DNA of 64,000 nt from Teichococcus aestuarii (GCF_003116135.1 NZ_PDOA01000011.1:1-64000); one strand, 5' to 3'. Shown: positions 43,273 to 52,497, numbered from the stretch's first letter. Notes: generated by a model from the letters alone, not told the origin. A program made the numbers and translations.

Positions 43273-43689
43273 GAAGAAGTGCCGGGTGTGGCCCACCGGG
43301 TTGTCCGGCACATGGCCGAACTCGGTGTAGCCCTGCTTGATGTAGAAGGCAGGGGCCTGGAAGCTGTAGCTGTCGAGCCAGGCGCCGACGCAGCCGCGCG
43401 CCTTCGCCTCCGCCTCCGCCCGCGCGATCAGCTCGGCGCCGAGGCCGCCGCGGCGCAGATCCTCGGGCAGCCAGAACAGCTCGATGAACAGCCACTTCTT
43501 GTCCGTGCGGCCGGTCAGGCCGCCGCGGACGGCGCCGGTCTGCGGGTCGCGCACCAGCACCGAGAGCGGGCGGCGGCCGGAGGGGCCCACCGCCGCCTCG
43601 TTGAAGGCGATGATGCCCTTCAGCACCACGTCCTCCGCATCGGCGTCCGGCGCGTCGCTGACCTCGATCGCCGGCAGCGCCGTGCTCAC
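43258..43689 (-). CDS. GNAT-family N-acetyltransferase
   Basis: A 143-residue acetyltransferase with GTG start at 43689 that overlaps the RidA stop by 4 bp (GTGA). Conserved parts are WLFIELFWLPEDLRRGGLGAELIARAEAEAKARG (acetyl-CoA loop) and SYSFQAPAFYIKQGYTEFG. The pairing with RidA suggests a role in amine or imine detoxification, but the acceptor is unknown. Its final codons are duplicated downstream. Confidence 0.9.
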   Translation of the reverse strand: MSTALPAIEVSDAPDADAEDVVLKGIIAFNEAAVGPSGRRPLSVLVRDPQTGAVRGGLTGRTDKKWLFIELFWLPEDLRRGGLGAELIARAEAEAKARGCVGAWLDSYSFQAPAFYIKQGYTEFGHVPDNPVGHTRHFFRKVF

Positions 43690-44159
43690 GCCGCCACCTC
43701 GAACAGGCCCTCGACCTCCACCGCCGCGTCCATCGGCAGGGAGGGCACGCCGATGGTGCTGCGCGCATGCCGCCCCGCCTCGCCGAACACCGCCACGGCG
43801 AGGTCCGAGGCGCCGTTCATCACCTGGGCGTGCTGGGTGAAGGCGGGGGCGCAGGCGATGAAGCCGCCGAGGCGCGCCACCCGCGTCACCCGGTCGAGGT
43901 CGCCCACCGCCGCCCTGAGCTGCGCCAGCACGTTCACCAGGCAGAGCTGCGCCGCCTGCTGCCCGGTCTCGATGTCGATCACCTCGCCGAGCTTGCCGGT
44001 GAAGGCCACCTTGCCCTCGCGCATCGGCACCTGGCCGGAGACGACGACCAGCGTGCCGCCCGAGACGATGGTGAAGGGCACGTAGTTGGCGACCGGCGCG
44101 GCCGGCACGGGCAGGGTGATGCCAAGCTCGGCGAGGCGCGCCTCGATGCGTCCGGCCAT
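43686..44159 (-). CDS. RidA/YjgF-family protein, non-archetypal
   Basis: A 157-residue member of the Rid family. Family features include VVVSGQVP near residue 40, GFIACAPAFTQH and the end VPSLPMDAAVEVEGLFEV. True RidA imine deaminases have an Arg before LP (ARLP); here the position is Ser (PSLP), placing this protein among the non-catalytic or differently active Rid subgroups. Typical neighbours of such proteins are amino-acid catabolic genes. It is coupled to the GNAT gene. Confidence 0.9.
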   Translation of the reverse strand: MAGRIEARLAELGITLPVPAAPVANYVPFTIVSGGTLVVVSGQVPMREGKVAFTGKLGEVIDIETGQQAAQLCLVNVLAQLRAAVGDLDRVTRVARLGGFIACAPAFTQHAQVMNGASDLAVAVFGEAGRHARSTIGVPSLPMDAAVEVEGLFEVAA

Positions 44160-44227
44160 GGGACGTCTCCTTGTGTTCGGTGGCTATTGGGTGTCGGCGG
44201 GAATGGCGGAAAAGGGGAAGGCGCCGC

Positions 44228-45817
44228 TCAGCCCACCAGGCGGAGGGTGCGGCGGCGCGCGGCGGGCGAGGGCTGCGCCGGCAGGTCGAGCGGCAGCAGC
44301 GGGCCACGGTCGCCCGGCGTGCCGGTGGCCTCCACCGCGCATTCCTCGAGCGAGGGGTCGGGCCAGAGGCGCCGCGCCGCCTCGCCGCCGAGATGGGCGA
44401 TGGCCAGCCGGCGGAAGGCCCAGTCCAGCACCGAGGTGGCGCAGAGGATCTCGGGGTCGCCCTCCACCGCGCCGGCGGGGCCGAAGCGGGTGTAGGCGAA
44501 GCTGCCGACATAGTCGGAGAGCGGCACGCCACGGGCGAGGCCGATGTTCACCGCCTGGATGAAGCCTTCCAGCAGCCCGCGGAAGCCGCTGCCCTCCTTG
44601 CCGCCGGCGGTGAGCCCGACCTCGGCCAGCCCGCCCGTGGCCGACTGCGTGGCGCGCAGCGTGACCCGGTGGCCGCCGACGACGACGCGCCAGACCTGCC
44701 CGTGCAGGCCAGTGCCGGGGGCGGCGCCAGGGGCGATGGCGGGGCGCGGCGGCGGCAGCGGCCGGGCCGGCAGCGGCCGGGCCGCCGGCACCGGGCTGGC
44801 GGCGTGCAGATAGGGGCGGATGACGGCGTCCATCGCCTCCCGCGCCGAGTCGGGCACCGGGGCCAGCAGGGCCAGGGCGCGCTCCCCCTGCAGGGCGAGG
44901 GCGCGGCGCGCGGCCAGGGTGGGCTGCTCCACCACCCGGCCGGCCTCGTCATGCGCCAGGCGGGTGGCGCCCTGGGCGGGGGCGAGGCCGCCCGTCTCGG
45001 CGCCGAGCAGCGCCTCCACCGCATCCGGCACGGTGAGGGCGAAGCAGCCGGCGTGGCGCAGCCCCTGGGTGGCGCCGGCGGCATCCAGCGCGCGGCGGGC
45101 GGCGGCGGCGAGGCCGGGCACGGCGCAGCCGGCGGGCGGCGCCGGCCACAGCAGCGCGGCGGGCTCGCGCGCGCCCAGGTGCTCGGCCAGGGCAGCGCTG
45201 GCCTGCTCGGCGGCGCCGCGCGTCAGGGCGGAGAGGCAGGTGCCGACCTCGCGCGCCGCGGCCGAGTCGTAGGCCAGGCCCAGCGCCGCCAGCAGCCCGG
45301 CGAGATCGGCGAAGCCGACGCGCAGCCGCGTGGCCTTGCCGCCCGTGGCCACTTCCAGCGCGCGCACCGCGGTGCCCACGGCGGCCGCGTAGGCGGCATG
45401 GTCGAAGCCGCCGGCCTCGTCGAGGAAGGCGGGCAGGTTGAGCACGAAGCGCGGCTCGGCGCGGGTGTCGTTGCGCCACAGGCTGGCGCCGGGGGCGCCG
45501 CGCCGGGCCAGCAGCAGGGCGCGCAGCTCCCGCGCCAGGGCCTCGGCCTCCGCCGCGTCCAGCAGCTTCGGCGCCACGGCGCGGGCGGCGAGGCGGCCGA
45601 TCCATTCCTCGGCCAGGGCGGGCAGCGAGACGGGGCCGGTGCCGGGGGCCAGCGCCGCCAGCGCCTCGGCCGCCGCATCCTCCCAGCTCGCGGGCAGGGC
45701 GACGGGGCGCGGCGCGGAATCGGGGTCCGCCGCCGCGCGCAGGCGCCGCAGCGCGAGACCGCTCCAGGAAGTGTTGGCCCAGGGAGTGCCAGGAACCCGT
45801 GCCGTGATCCGTGCCAT
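44228..45817 (-). CDS. Shrunken class II ribonucleotide reductase relative with TSCPD domain
   Basis: A 529-residue protein collinear in pieces with NrdJ (B12-dependent ribonucleotide reductase), which is more than twice as long. Residues 168-215 (VGFADLAGLLAALGLAYDS onward) match the NrdJ LGFANxGGLLMxxGLPYDS helix. Residues 258-312 (VPDAVEALLGAETGGLAP) match the NrdJ PTGTIGLxxDxDTTGIEP stretch. Residues 377-475 are the TSCPD domain (VVGGHRVTLRAT, YTRFGPAGAVEGDPEI, ATSVLDWAFRRLA). The NPCSE active-site motif, the upstream catalytic barrel strands and the PTGT loop are missing or altered, so reductase activity is unlikely. A regulatory or nucleotide-sensing role is possible. It is divergent from NDUFA12. 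Confidence 0.85.
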   Translation of the reverse strand: MARITARVPGTPWANTSWSGLALRRLRAAADPDSAPRPVALPASWEDAAAEALAALAPGTGPVSLPALAEEWIGRLAARAVAPKLLDAAEAEALARELRALLLARRGAPGASLWRNDTRAEPRFVLNLPAFLDEAGGFDHAAYAAAVGTAVRALEVATGGKATRLRVGFADLAGLLAALGLAYDSAAAREVGTCLSALTRGAAEQASAALAEHLGAREPAALLWPAPPAGCAVPGLAAAARRALDAAGATQGLRHAGCFALTVPDAVEALLGAETGGLAPAQGATRLAHDEAGRVVEQPTLAARRALALQGERALALLAPVPDSAREAMDAVIRPYLHAASPVPAARPLPARPLPPPRPAIAPGAAPGTGLHGQVWRVVVGGHRVTLRATQSATGGLAEVGLTAGGKEGSGFRGLLEGFIQAVNIGLARGVPLSDYVGSFAYTRFGPAGAVEGDPEILCATSVLDWAFRRLAIAHLGGEAARRLWPDPSLEECAVEATGTPGDRGPLLPLDLPAQPSPAARRRTLRLVG

Positions 45818-46047
45818 GCGTCCAGGCTACCGCTGCCCCGCCCCACACGGAAGCCGCATCTGGTGGTAATTGCGCAAACAGCCGGCCAATATCCTGCTCC
45901 GCCGGCGTTGAAGGGTGCCCCCCCTCGGCACCACCCTTTTCCCCGGCCGCCGCATGTGCGAAGGAAGCCGGCGGCGCACACCCCCCTCCCCCCCGGAGCG
46001 AGGCCGTAACCGCGACCCCCTCGCCCAGTCATGGAACCGACCGAGAC

Positions 46048-46404
46048 ATGTCCTTCCTGCAGCGGCTGACCACTGGCCTCACCGCCAGCAAGATCGGCAC
46101 CGACCGCTTCGGCAACACCTATTACGAGAGCCGCAAGACCTGGCTCGGCTACGGCCGCAAGCGCCGCTTCGTGCTCTATGCCGGCGAGCCGGACCCGACC
46201 ACCGTGCCGTCCGAGTGGCATTGCTGGCTGCACCACGTGACCGACGCGCCGCTCTCGGAGCAGAAGCGCTACCCGTGGCAGCGCGAGCACCAGCGCAACC
46301 TGACCGGCACCGCCCAGGCCTACCGCCCGCCGGGGCACGACTATTCCGGCGCCCGCCGCGCCCCCACGGCCGGCGACTACGAAGCCTGGACTCCGGGTGG
46401 CTGA
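46048..46404 (+). CDS. NADH:ubiquinone oxidoreductase subunit NDUFA12 family
   Basis: A 118-residue accessory subunit of complex I shared by alphaproteobacteria and mitochondria. TDRFGNTYYESRK, RRFVLYAG, VPSEWHCWLHHVTDAPL and KPYPWQ-like RYPWQREHQRNLTGT are the family blocks in order. It stabilises the peripheral arm. The rest of the nuo operon is elsewhere, as usual for this gene. It overlaps no neighbour and starts the NDUFA12-mlaD-79aa-DUF2155 series. Confidence 0.95.
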   Translation: MSFLQRLTTGLTASKIGTDRFGNTYYESRKTWLGYGRKRRFVLYAGEPDPTTVPSEWHCWLHHVTDAPLSEQKRYPWQREHQRNLTGTAQAYRPPGHDYSGARRAPTAGDYEAWTPGG

Positions 46405-46450
46405 GGCCGTGTCAGGACAGATCGCCGCAGGCAAGGCCGGAGGCAGCCGC

Positions 46451-46978
46451 ATGCAGGGCCGCAACATCGCCGAGATCCTCACCGGCGCCGTGGTGGTGCT
46501 GGTGGCGGCCGCCTTCCTGGTGTTCGCGATCGGCCAGTCCGGGCGCAGCCTGGTCGGCGGCGGCGGCGGCATCACCCTCAGCGCCAAGTTCGACCGGATC
46601 GACGGTCTGACCCCGGGCGCCGATGTGCGCATCGGCGGCGTCAAGGTCGGCAGCGTCGTCGAGCAGCACATCGACCCGCGTACCTACCTGGCGGTGCTGC
46701 GGCTGCGCGTCGCTTCCGACATCGCCATCCCCGACGACAGCTCGGCCGAGATCACCTCGGAGAGCCTGCTGGGCGGCAAGTACGTGGCGCTGGTGCCGGG
46801 CGGCTCCGAGACCATGCTGAAGGACGGGCAGGAGGTCACCATCACCCAGTCCGCCGTCAGCCTCGAATCGCTGCTGGGCCGCTTCATCTTCTCGGTGACG
46901 GAACTGACCTCGAACACCGCCCGGCAGCAGGAGGGCGAGGCGCCCGCGCCCGCCCCGGCCCCCGCCGCGCGGCCATGA
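46451..46978 (+). CDS. mlaD: MlaD-family lipid-transport protein
   Basis: A 175-residue MCE-domain protein anchored in the inner membrane by one helix (EILTGAVVVLVAAAFLVFAIG). The MCE core includes LSAKFDRIDGLTPGADVRIGGVKVGSV, and ESLLGGKYVALVPGG. MlaD hexamers shuttle phospholipids between membranes with MlaE and MlaF; those partners are not adjacent. GGAGG at 46439-46443 selects ATG 46451 over the in-frame GTGs at 46397 and 46409. The tail is Pro/Ala-rich. It overlaps the next gene by 4 bp. Confidence 0.92.
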   Translation: MQGRNIAEILTGAVVVLVAAAFLVFAIGQSGRSLVGGGGGITLSAKFDRIDGLTPGADVRIGGVKVGSVVEQHIDPRTYLAVLRLRVASDIAIPDDSSAEITSESLLGGKYVALVPGGSETMLKDGQEVTITQSAVSLESLLGRFIFSVTELTSNTARQQEGEAPAPAPAPAARP

Positions 46979-47214
46979 GCCTGGAGCCGCCCGCCCGCTG
47001 GCCGGGCGCCGACGGCCAGCCCGTCTCCTGCCGGGAGAAGCTGAAGGTGCTGGCCGAGAACCACCGGGAGGCCGCCACCCTGCTGCAGGACCTGCTGGAG
47101 GATGCCGTGCTGATGGGCGTCGACGAGGCGGCGATGCGCCGCATCCTGGCCGAGATGGTGCAGGCCCTGCCCAGCCCGCGCCGTGCCGGGCCCGGCGCCG
47201 GAGGGGCCGGCTGA
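46975..47214 (+). CDS. Small conserved-context hypothetical protein (79 residues)
   Basis: Unknown family. A predicted helical protein (REKLKVLAENHREAATLLQDLLEDAVLMG, then AAMRRILAEMVQAL) with a Gly/Pro tail and no signal or membrane segment. It overlaps mlaD (ATGA) and the DUF2155 gene (TGATG), so all three are translationally linked. Its position suggests an auxiliary role in envelope or complex I related functions, but nothing in the sequence proves it. Confidence 0.75.
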   Translation: MSLEPPARWPGADGQPVSCREKLKVLAENHREAATLLQDLLEDAVLMGVDEAAMRRILAEMVQALPSPRRAGPGAGGAG

Positions 47215-47618
47215 TGCGCCGCCTGCGCCCGCTGCTGCGCCCCCTTCTGCTCGGCCTGCTGCTGGCCGCCACGCCGCTGGCGGAGGCGCCGCTGCGCGCC
47301 CAGCCGCAGGACCAGGGCTGGGTGCCGAAGCGCAACGCCAAGCTCCAGGCGCTGGACAAGGTGACGGCGCGCATCACCATCCTGGAGACGCCGCTCGGCC
47401 GCCCGGCCACCTTCGGCACGCTGCGGGTGATCGTGCACGCCTGCAACGCCCGCCCGCCGGAGGAGGTGCCGGACGCCGCCGCCTGGCTGGAGGTGCTGGA
47501 GACCCGCAACGATTCGCGCGGCCTCCCGGTGTTCCGCGGCTGGATGTTCGCCAACGCGCCCGGCGTGTCGATGCTGGAGCACCCGGTCTACGACCTGCGC
47601 GTGCTGGAGTGCCTCTGA
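47214..47618 (+). CDS. DUF2155 family exported protein
   Basis: A 134-residue protein with a signal peptide (LRPLLLGLLLAATPLAEA, cut near RAQ). The mature part shows the DUF2155 pattern: NAKLQALDKVTARITILETPLG, VIVHACNARPPEE, and GWMFANAPGVSMLEHPVYDLRVLEC with two paired cysteines (HAC and LEC). The function is unknown; the family is largely alphaproteobacterial and lies near complex I and acc genes. A GC palindrome follows the stop. Confidence 0.92.
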   Translation: MRRLRPLLRPLLLGLLLAATPLAEAPLRAQPQDQGWVPKRNAKLQALDKVTARITILETPLGRPATFGTLRVIVHACNARPPEEVPDAAAWLEVLETRNDSRGLPVFRGWMFANAPGVSMLEHPVYDLRVLECL

Positions 47619-47638
47619 CACGGTGCGGGGCCGGCCCG

Positions 47639-47660
47639 GCGCCCCGGCCGGCCGGGGCGC
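47639..47660 (+). terminator. 22-bp GC palindrome after the DUF2155 gene
   Basis: GCGCCCCGGCC is followed immediately by its reverse complement, 21 bp past the DUF2155 stop. No U-tract. The remaining gap to 47772 shows no gene and presumably carries the otsB promoter. Confidence 0.55.
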
Positions 47661-47772
47661 GGGTCACAATCCCGCCAGGAGCCTCCGCCGCACCCGCTGG
47701 CGGAGAATTTGCGCCGCGAGTCCTCCGGCCCAGGGTTCCCCATCTCCCCGCATCCGGCCATATCGGGAAGTC

Positions 47773-48513
47773 ATGGAGCAGAACGCCTTTCCCGACGCCC
47801 CGCCCTTGCCCCAGCGCGAGGCCGCGCTTTTCCTCGACCTCGACGGCACGCTGATCGAGATCGCCCCGCGCCCGGACGCCGTGGTGGTGCCGCCGCACCT
47901 CCCCGCCCTGCTGGCGCGCCTCTCGGCCGGGCTGGGCGGGGCGGTCGCCATCGTCACCGGCCGCGGCCTGGAGGTGGCGCGCGGCCTGACCCAGGCGCCG
48001 CCCATCGCCTTCGCCGCCGAGCATGGCACCATCATCGACGCCTCCGCCCTGCCGGGCGCCGCCATCCCGCCCATGCCGCTGCCGCCCTTCCCGCCCGAGG
48101 ACTGGCGCGCGGCGGCGGAAGCCTTCGCCGAGGCCCGCCCCGGCCTGCTGCTGGAGGAGAAGAAGCACGGCTTCGTGCTGCATTTCCGCGCCGTGCCGGA
48201 GCGCGGCAAGGAAGCCGCCGCCTTCCTGCGCGGCCTCGCCGAGGGCACCGACTTCCAGGTGCTGCCCGCCCATGCCGCCGCCGAGCTGCGGCCGCGCGCC
48301 ACCGACAAGGGCGTGGCCGTCTCCTGGCTGATGCGCCACGCGCCCTTCGCCGGACGCACCCCCATCTTCATCGGCGACGACGTGACCGACGAGTTCGGCA
48401 TCGAGGCCTGCCGCGCGCTGGGCGGCACCGGCTACCGCATCCCGCGCGACTTCGCCGGCCCCGCCGCGGTGCTGGCCTGGCTGGACCGCATCGCCGCCCG
48501 GCTGCCGGCATGA
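47773..48513 (+). CDS. otsB: Trehalose-6-phosphate phosphatase
   Basis: A 246-residue HAD-superfamily phosphatase that converts trehalose 6-phosphate to trehalose. Motif I is FLDLDGTLIEIAP, with the AIVTGR motif II Thr, K in EEKKHGFVLHFR, and motif IV FIGDDVTDEFG. It is the first gene of an otsB-GH15-otsA block and its stop overlaps the GH15 start (ATGA), so translation is coupled. Trehalose protects against desiccation and osmotic stress. Confidence 0.96.
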   Translation: MEQNAFPDAPPLPQREAALFLDLDGTLIEIAPRPDAVVVPPHLPALLARLSAGLGGAVAIVTGRGLEVARGLTQAPPIAFAAEHGTIIDASALPGAAIPPMPLPPFPPEDWRAAAEAFAEARPGLLLEEKKHGFVLHFRAVPERGKEAAAFLRGLAEGTDFQVLPAHAAAELRPRATDKGVAVSWLMRHAPFAGRTPIFIGDDVTDEFGIEACRALGGTGYRIPRDFAGPAAVLAWLDRIAARLPA

Positions 48514-50303
48514 GCCAGCCCCTCGACCTCGCGCCCGTCGGCAACGGCATCATCGCCGGGCTGTTCGACCGGCAGGGCCGCTGCTCCTGGCTCTGCTGGC
48601 CGCGCTTCGATGGCGACCCGATCTTCTCGGCCCTGCTCGGCGGCGCGGAGCCGCAGGACGGGTTCATGGAATGCGAGCTGATCGGGCTCACCAAGACCCG
48701 CCAGACCTACCGCCGCAACACGGCGGTGCTGGAGACCGAGCTGGAGGACGAGCATGGCGGGCGGCTGCGCATCATCGACGCCGCGCCGCGCTTCCGCCGC
48801 TTCGGCCGCAGCTTCCGCCCGCCCATGCTGGTGCGGCGGATCGAGCCGCTCTCCGGCCAGCCGCTGATCCGGCTGCGCATCCGCCCGCGCGCCCATTGGG
48901 GGCGGGACAAGCCGGTGCGCCGCTCCGGCTCCAACCACCTGCGCTACTTCACCGACGACGCGGCGCTGCGCGTCACCACCGACGCGCCACTGGCCTGCCT
49001 GGCCGAGGAGGCGCCCTTCCTGCTCGACCAGCCCGTCACCCTCATCCTCGGCCCGGACGAGACGGTGCCGGAGGGGGCGGAGGCGATCGGCCAGGAGTTC
49101 ATCCGCGAGACGGAGAATTACTGGCTGGACTGGACGCGCGGCCTGCACCTGCCCTTCGAGTGGCAGGAGGCGGTGATCCGCGCCGCCATCACGCTGAAGC
49201 TCTGCACCTTCGAGGAGACGGGCGCGGTGGTGGCGGCGCTCACCACCTCGATCCCCGAGGCGGCGGACACCGAGCGCAACTGGGACTACCGCTACTGCTG
49301 GCTGCGCGACGCGCTGTTCACCGTGCAGGCGCTGAACCGCCTCGGCACCACCCGGACGATGGAGGAGTACATCCGCTACGTCACCAACGTGGTGGCGATC
49401 TCCCCGGGCGGCGTGCTGAAACCCTGCTACCCCCTGGTGCCTTCCCTCCCCATGCCGGAACGCATCGAGGAAGCGCTGCCGGGCTTCCTGGGCATGGGTC
49501 CTGTCCGGGTCGGCAACCAGGCGGCCGAGCAGGTGCAGAACGACGTCTATGGCTCGGTCATCATGGCCGCGGCACAGATGTTCTTCGACCAGCGCCTGCC
49601 CCGCCCCGCCGGCGAGCCGCTGTTCCGCCTGCTGGAGAAGCTGGGCGAGCAGGCCGAGGCCCGCGCCCTGACGCCGGATGCCGGCATCTGGGAATACCGC
49701 GGGCGGGCGCGCATCCACACCTTCTCGGCGGCCATGTGCTGGGCGGGCATGGCGCGGCTGTCCGGCATCGCCAAGCATCTCGGGCTGCACGACCGGGCGG
49801 AGCGCTGGGCGAAATCGGCGCGCGAGCTGCACGCGGTGATCTGCGAGAAGGCCTTCCGGCCGCATCTCGGCAGCTTCGTCGAGAGCTTCGAGAGCGACGG
49901 GATGGACGCGGCGCTGCTGCTGCTGCCCGAGATCGGCTTCCTGCCGGCCACCGATCCGCGCTTCCTCGGCACGCTCGACATGATCGGGCGGCGGCTGATC
50001 CATGACGGATTTCTTTACCGTTACGATATGTCTGACGATTTCGGGAAACCTGAAACCGCCTTCCTCGTTTGTTCGTTCTGGTACGTGGACGCGCTCGCTG
50101 CCGCCGGCCGGACGGAGGAAGCGCGCGCCATGTTCGGGAGCATCCTGTCGTGCCGGAATCACCTGGGGCTACTCGCAGAGGACCTGGACCCGAAAAGGAA
50201 TCAGCTCTGGGGGAACTTTCCTCAGACCTATTCCCATGTTGGCCTGATTCTGTCGGCGATGCGTTTGAGCCGTTCGTGGGAGCACGGTCTGTGGGGCGGG
50301 TAG
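48510..50303 (+). CDS. Glycoside hydrolase family 15 protein
   Basis: A 597-residue GH15-type hydrolase with an N-terminal beta-domain (IGNGIIAGL-like PVGNGIIAGLFDRQGRCSWLCWPRFD) and a catalytic barrel. The likely general acid is the Glu in GIWEYRG; the base is the Glu in GLLAEDLDP; RNWDYRYCWLRDA is the family substrate motif. GH15 members linked to trehalose genes often act on trehalose or glucans. The final about 280 bp (from about 50006) use many T-ending codons unlike the rest of the gene. The end overlaps the otsA start by 13 bp. Confidence 0.9.
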   Translation: MSQPLDLAPVGNGIIAGLFDRQGRCSWLCWPRFDGDPIFSALLGGAEPQDGFMECELIGLTKTRQTYRRNTAVLETELEDEHGGRLRIIDAAPRFRRFGRSFRPPMLVRRIEPLSGQPLIRLRIRPRAHWGRDKPVRRSGSNHLRYFTDDAALRVTTDAPLACLAEEAPFLLDQPVTLILGPDETVPEGAEAIGQEFIRETENYWLDWTRGLHLPFEWQEAVIRAAITLKLCTFEETGAVVAALTTSIPEAADTERNWDYRYCWLRDALFTVQALNRLGTTRTMEEYIRYVTNVVAISPGGVLKPCYPLVPSLPMPERIEEALPGFLGMGPVRVGNQAAEQVQNDVYGSVIMAAAQMFFDQRLPRPAGEPLFRLLEKLGEQAEARALTPDAGIWEYRGRARIHTFSAAMCWAGMARLSGIAKHLGLHDRAERWAKSARELHAVICEKAFRPHLGSFVESFESDGMDAALLLLPEIGFLPATDPRFLGTLDMIGRRLIHDGFLYRYDMSDDFGKPETAFLVCSFWYVDALAAAGRTEEARAMFGSILSCRNHLGLLAEDLDPKRNQLWGNFPQTYSHVGLILSAMRLSRSWEHGLWGG

Positions 50304-51718
50304 TCGTCGTCTCCAACCGCGTGGCGGTGCCGCGGCGGGGGGAACCCTCGGCGGGCGGCCTGGCCGTGGCGCTGAAGGACGTGCTCAAGGCCAGCGGCGG
50401 GCTGTGGTTCGGCTGGAGCGGCGAGACCCGCAAGAACCCGACCCTGGAGCCCCGCCAGGTCCGAGCGGGCGGCATCGATTACGCCACGATCGACCTGTCG
50501 GACGAGGACCACAAGGGCTTCTACGCCGGCTACTCCAACAACACCCTCTGGCCGCTGTTCCACTTCCGCCTCGGGCTGATGGAGTACGACCGGGCGGAGG
50601 CCGCCTCCTACCGGAAGGTGAACCGGGATTTCGCGCAGGCGCTGCTCCCGCTGCTCGGCCCCGAGGACACCGTCTGGATCCATGACTACCAGATGATCCC
50701 CATGGCGGCGGAGCTGCGGGCGCTGGGCGCCCAGCAGCGCATCGGCTTCTTCCTGCACATCCCCTTCCCACCCTTCGCGGTGCTCTCGGCGCTTCCCGAC
50801 GCCGAGCGGCTGCTGCGCGACCTGCTGGCCTACGACCTGGTGGGGGTGCAGACCAAGCGTGACCTGGCGGGCATGATCAACTGCTTCCAGGATGGCCTTG
50901 GCCTGACGCCCGACGCCACCGGCGGCGTGCGCGGCGAGGTGGCCGGCCAGATGCGCCGCGCCCAGCTCTCCGCCCACCCGATCGGCATCGATACGCGCGG
51001 CTTCGCCACACTCGCGCGCAAGGCCGCCTACGGCCCCGAGACGCAGCGCCTGACCGCCAGCATGGGCGACCGCGCGCTGATCGTCGGCGCCGAGCGGCTG
51101 GACTACACCAAGGGCCTGCCGCACCGGATGCGCGGCTTCGCCGCCCTGCTGGCCAACTTCCCCGAGCATCTGAACAAGGTGACCTACCTGCAGGTGGCGG
51201 CGCGCAGCCGCAACGAGGTGGCCAGCTACCGCAACCTGCGCCGCGAGCTGGACTCGCTCGCTGGCCGCATCAATGGCGACTACGCCGAGTTCGACTGGAC
51301 GCCGGTGCGCTATGTGGCCCGCGCGGTGGCGCGGGACACGCTGGCGGGGTTCTACCGCGCCGCCCGTGTCGGCCTCGTCACCCCGCTGCGCGACGGCATG
51401 AACCTGGTGGCCAAGGAATACGTGGCGGCGCAGGACCCCGAGGATCCTGGCGTGCTGGTGCTCTCCAGCTTCGCCGGCGCCGCCGAGACCATGGAAGGCG
51501 CGCTGCTGGTCAACCCGCTGGATGCCGAGGCGATGGGCGAGACGCTGGACAAGGCGTTGAAGATGCCGCTGCCCGAGCGCCGCGAGCGCTGGGAGAACAT
51601 GATGCGCGGCCTGGAGGAGCAGACCGCCACCCGCTGGGCGGAGAGCTTCCTGGCCGAGCTGGAGGAACTCCCCCTGCCCGAGCAGGACCTCCTCTGGGCC
51701 GCCCCCACCCGCAGCTGA
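50291..51718 (+). CDS. otsA: Trehalose-6-phosphate synthase (GT20)
   Basis: Joins UDP-glucose (or a related donor) and glucose 6-phosphate to trehalose 6-phosphate. The 475-residue protein has the family blocks [12 protein letters not shown] at the very start, [10 protein letters not shown] (substrate binding), [10 protein letters not shown], and [10 protein letters not shown] in the glycosyltransferase core. GTG 50291 gives a normal N-terminus right at RVVVVSN; an earlier GTG at 50276 is possible. It overlaps the GH15 gene by 13 bp, so expression is linked. A GGGGAATTC-type hairpin follows. Confidence 0.96.
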   Translation: MGRVVVVSNRVAVPRRGEPSAGGLAVALKDVLKASGGLWFGWSGETRKNPTLEPRQVRAGGIDYATIDLSDEDHKGFYAGYSNNTLWPLFHFRLGLMEYDRAEAASYRKVNRDFAQALLPLLGPEDTVWIHDYQMIPMAAELRALGAQQRIGFFLHIPFPPFAVLSALPDAERLLRDLLAYDLVGVQTKRDLAGMINCFQDGLGLTPDATGGVRGEVAGQMRRAQLSAHPIGIDTRGFATLARKAAYGPETQRLTASMGDRALIVGAERLDYTKGLPHRMRGFAALLANFPEHLNKVTYLQVAARSRNEVASYRNLRRELDSLAGRINGDYAEFDWTPVRYVARAVARDTLAGFYRAARVGLVTPLRDGMNLVAKEYVAAQDPEDPGVLVLSSFAGAAETMEGALLVNPLDAEAMGETLDKALKMPLPERRERWENMMRGLEEQTATRWAESFLAELEELPLPEQDLLWAAPTRS

Positions 51719-51755
51719 CGGGCAGAGAAAAGACGGGCGGGAAAAAGCAAGGGTG

Positions 51756-51775
51756 CAGGGGAATTCCTTCCCCTG
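51756..51775. terminator. Hairpin between convergent otsA and aat
   Basis: CAGGGGAA (51756-51763) pairs with TTCCCCTG (51768-51775) around TTCC, followed by GGCCTTTT. It is related to other GGGGAATTC-core hairpins in the window. Confidence 0.65.
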
Positions 51776-51788
51776 GCCTTTTCCGTTT

Positions 51789-52439
51789 CTACTCCCGCAT
51801 CCCCCTGATCTCCGCCTCGATCTCCGCGCTGTCCAGATCCCACCGCGCCGGCCGCTCGACCGCTTCCGCGAGCTGCTGCTTGTAGAGTGCGCGGGGGATC
51901 TCGGCCGCCCCGAACTGCGCGAGGTGCCCGGTGATGAACTGGGTGTCCAGCAGGGTGAACCCTCCCAGCCGCAGCCGCGCCACCAGGTGCACCAGCGCCA
52001 CCTTCGAGGCGTCCCGCGCGCGGCTGAACATGCTCTCGCCGAAGAAGGCGCCGCCCAGCGAGACGCCGTAGAGGCCGCCCACCAGCTCGCCCTCCTGCCA
52101 GGTCTCCACCGAATGGCCATGTCCCATGCGGTGGAGATCGTTGAACAGCCGCTCGATCTCGGGGTTGATCCAGCTGTCCTCCCGCCCCGGGGCGGGGGCG
52201 GCGCAGGCGGCGATGACCTGGGCGAAGGCGGTGTCCGCCGTCACGGTGTAGGGGCCGGAGAGCACGGTGCGGCGCAGCCGGCGGGACAGGTGGAAGCCCT
52301 CCAGCGGCAGGACTCCGCGCAGCTCCGGGTCCAGCCAGTAGAGGCGGTTGCCGGCGCGCGATTCCGCCATGGGAAAGAGGCCGGCGCGGTAGGCGCGCAG
52401 CAGGAGGTCGGGGGTGATTTCCACCAGGTGGCGGGACAT
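51789..52439 (-). CDS. aat: Leucyl/phenylalanyl-tRNA-protein transferase
   Basis: Adds Leu or Phe to N-terminal Arg or Lys, creating N-degrons for ClpAP. The 216-residue protein has [80 protein letters not shown] and [20 protein letters not shown] in family order. The start is ambiguous: ATG 52439 (MSRHLVE) is used, with ATGs at 52448 and 52451 also in frame. In many alphaproteobacteria aat lies next to accBC and DUF2155, as it nearly does here. Confidence 0.95.
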   Translation of the reverse strand: MSRHLVEITPDLLLRAYRAGLFPMAESRAGNRLYWLDPELRGVLPLEGFHLSRRLRRTVLSGPYTVTADTAFAQVIAACAAPAPGREDSWINPEIERLFNDLHRMGHGHSVETWQEGELVGGLYGVSLGGAFFGESMFSRARDASKVALVHLVARLRLGGFTLLDTQFITGHLAQFGAAEIPRALYKQQLAEAVERPARWDLDSAEIEAEIRGMRE

Positions 52440-52497
52440 GGCGCCCATCATGACGCCGCCGGGGGCCGGAGGCCAGCCTGCGGCATGGCCGCGGGCC

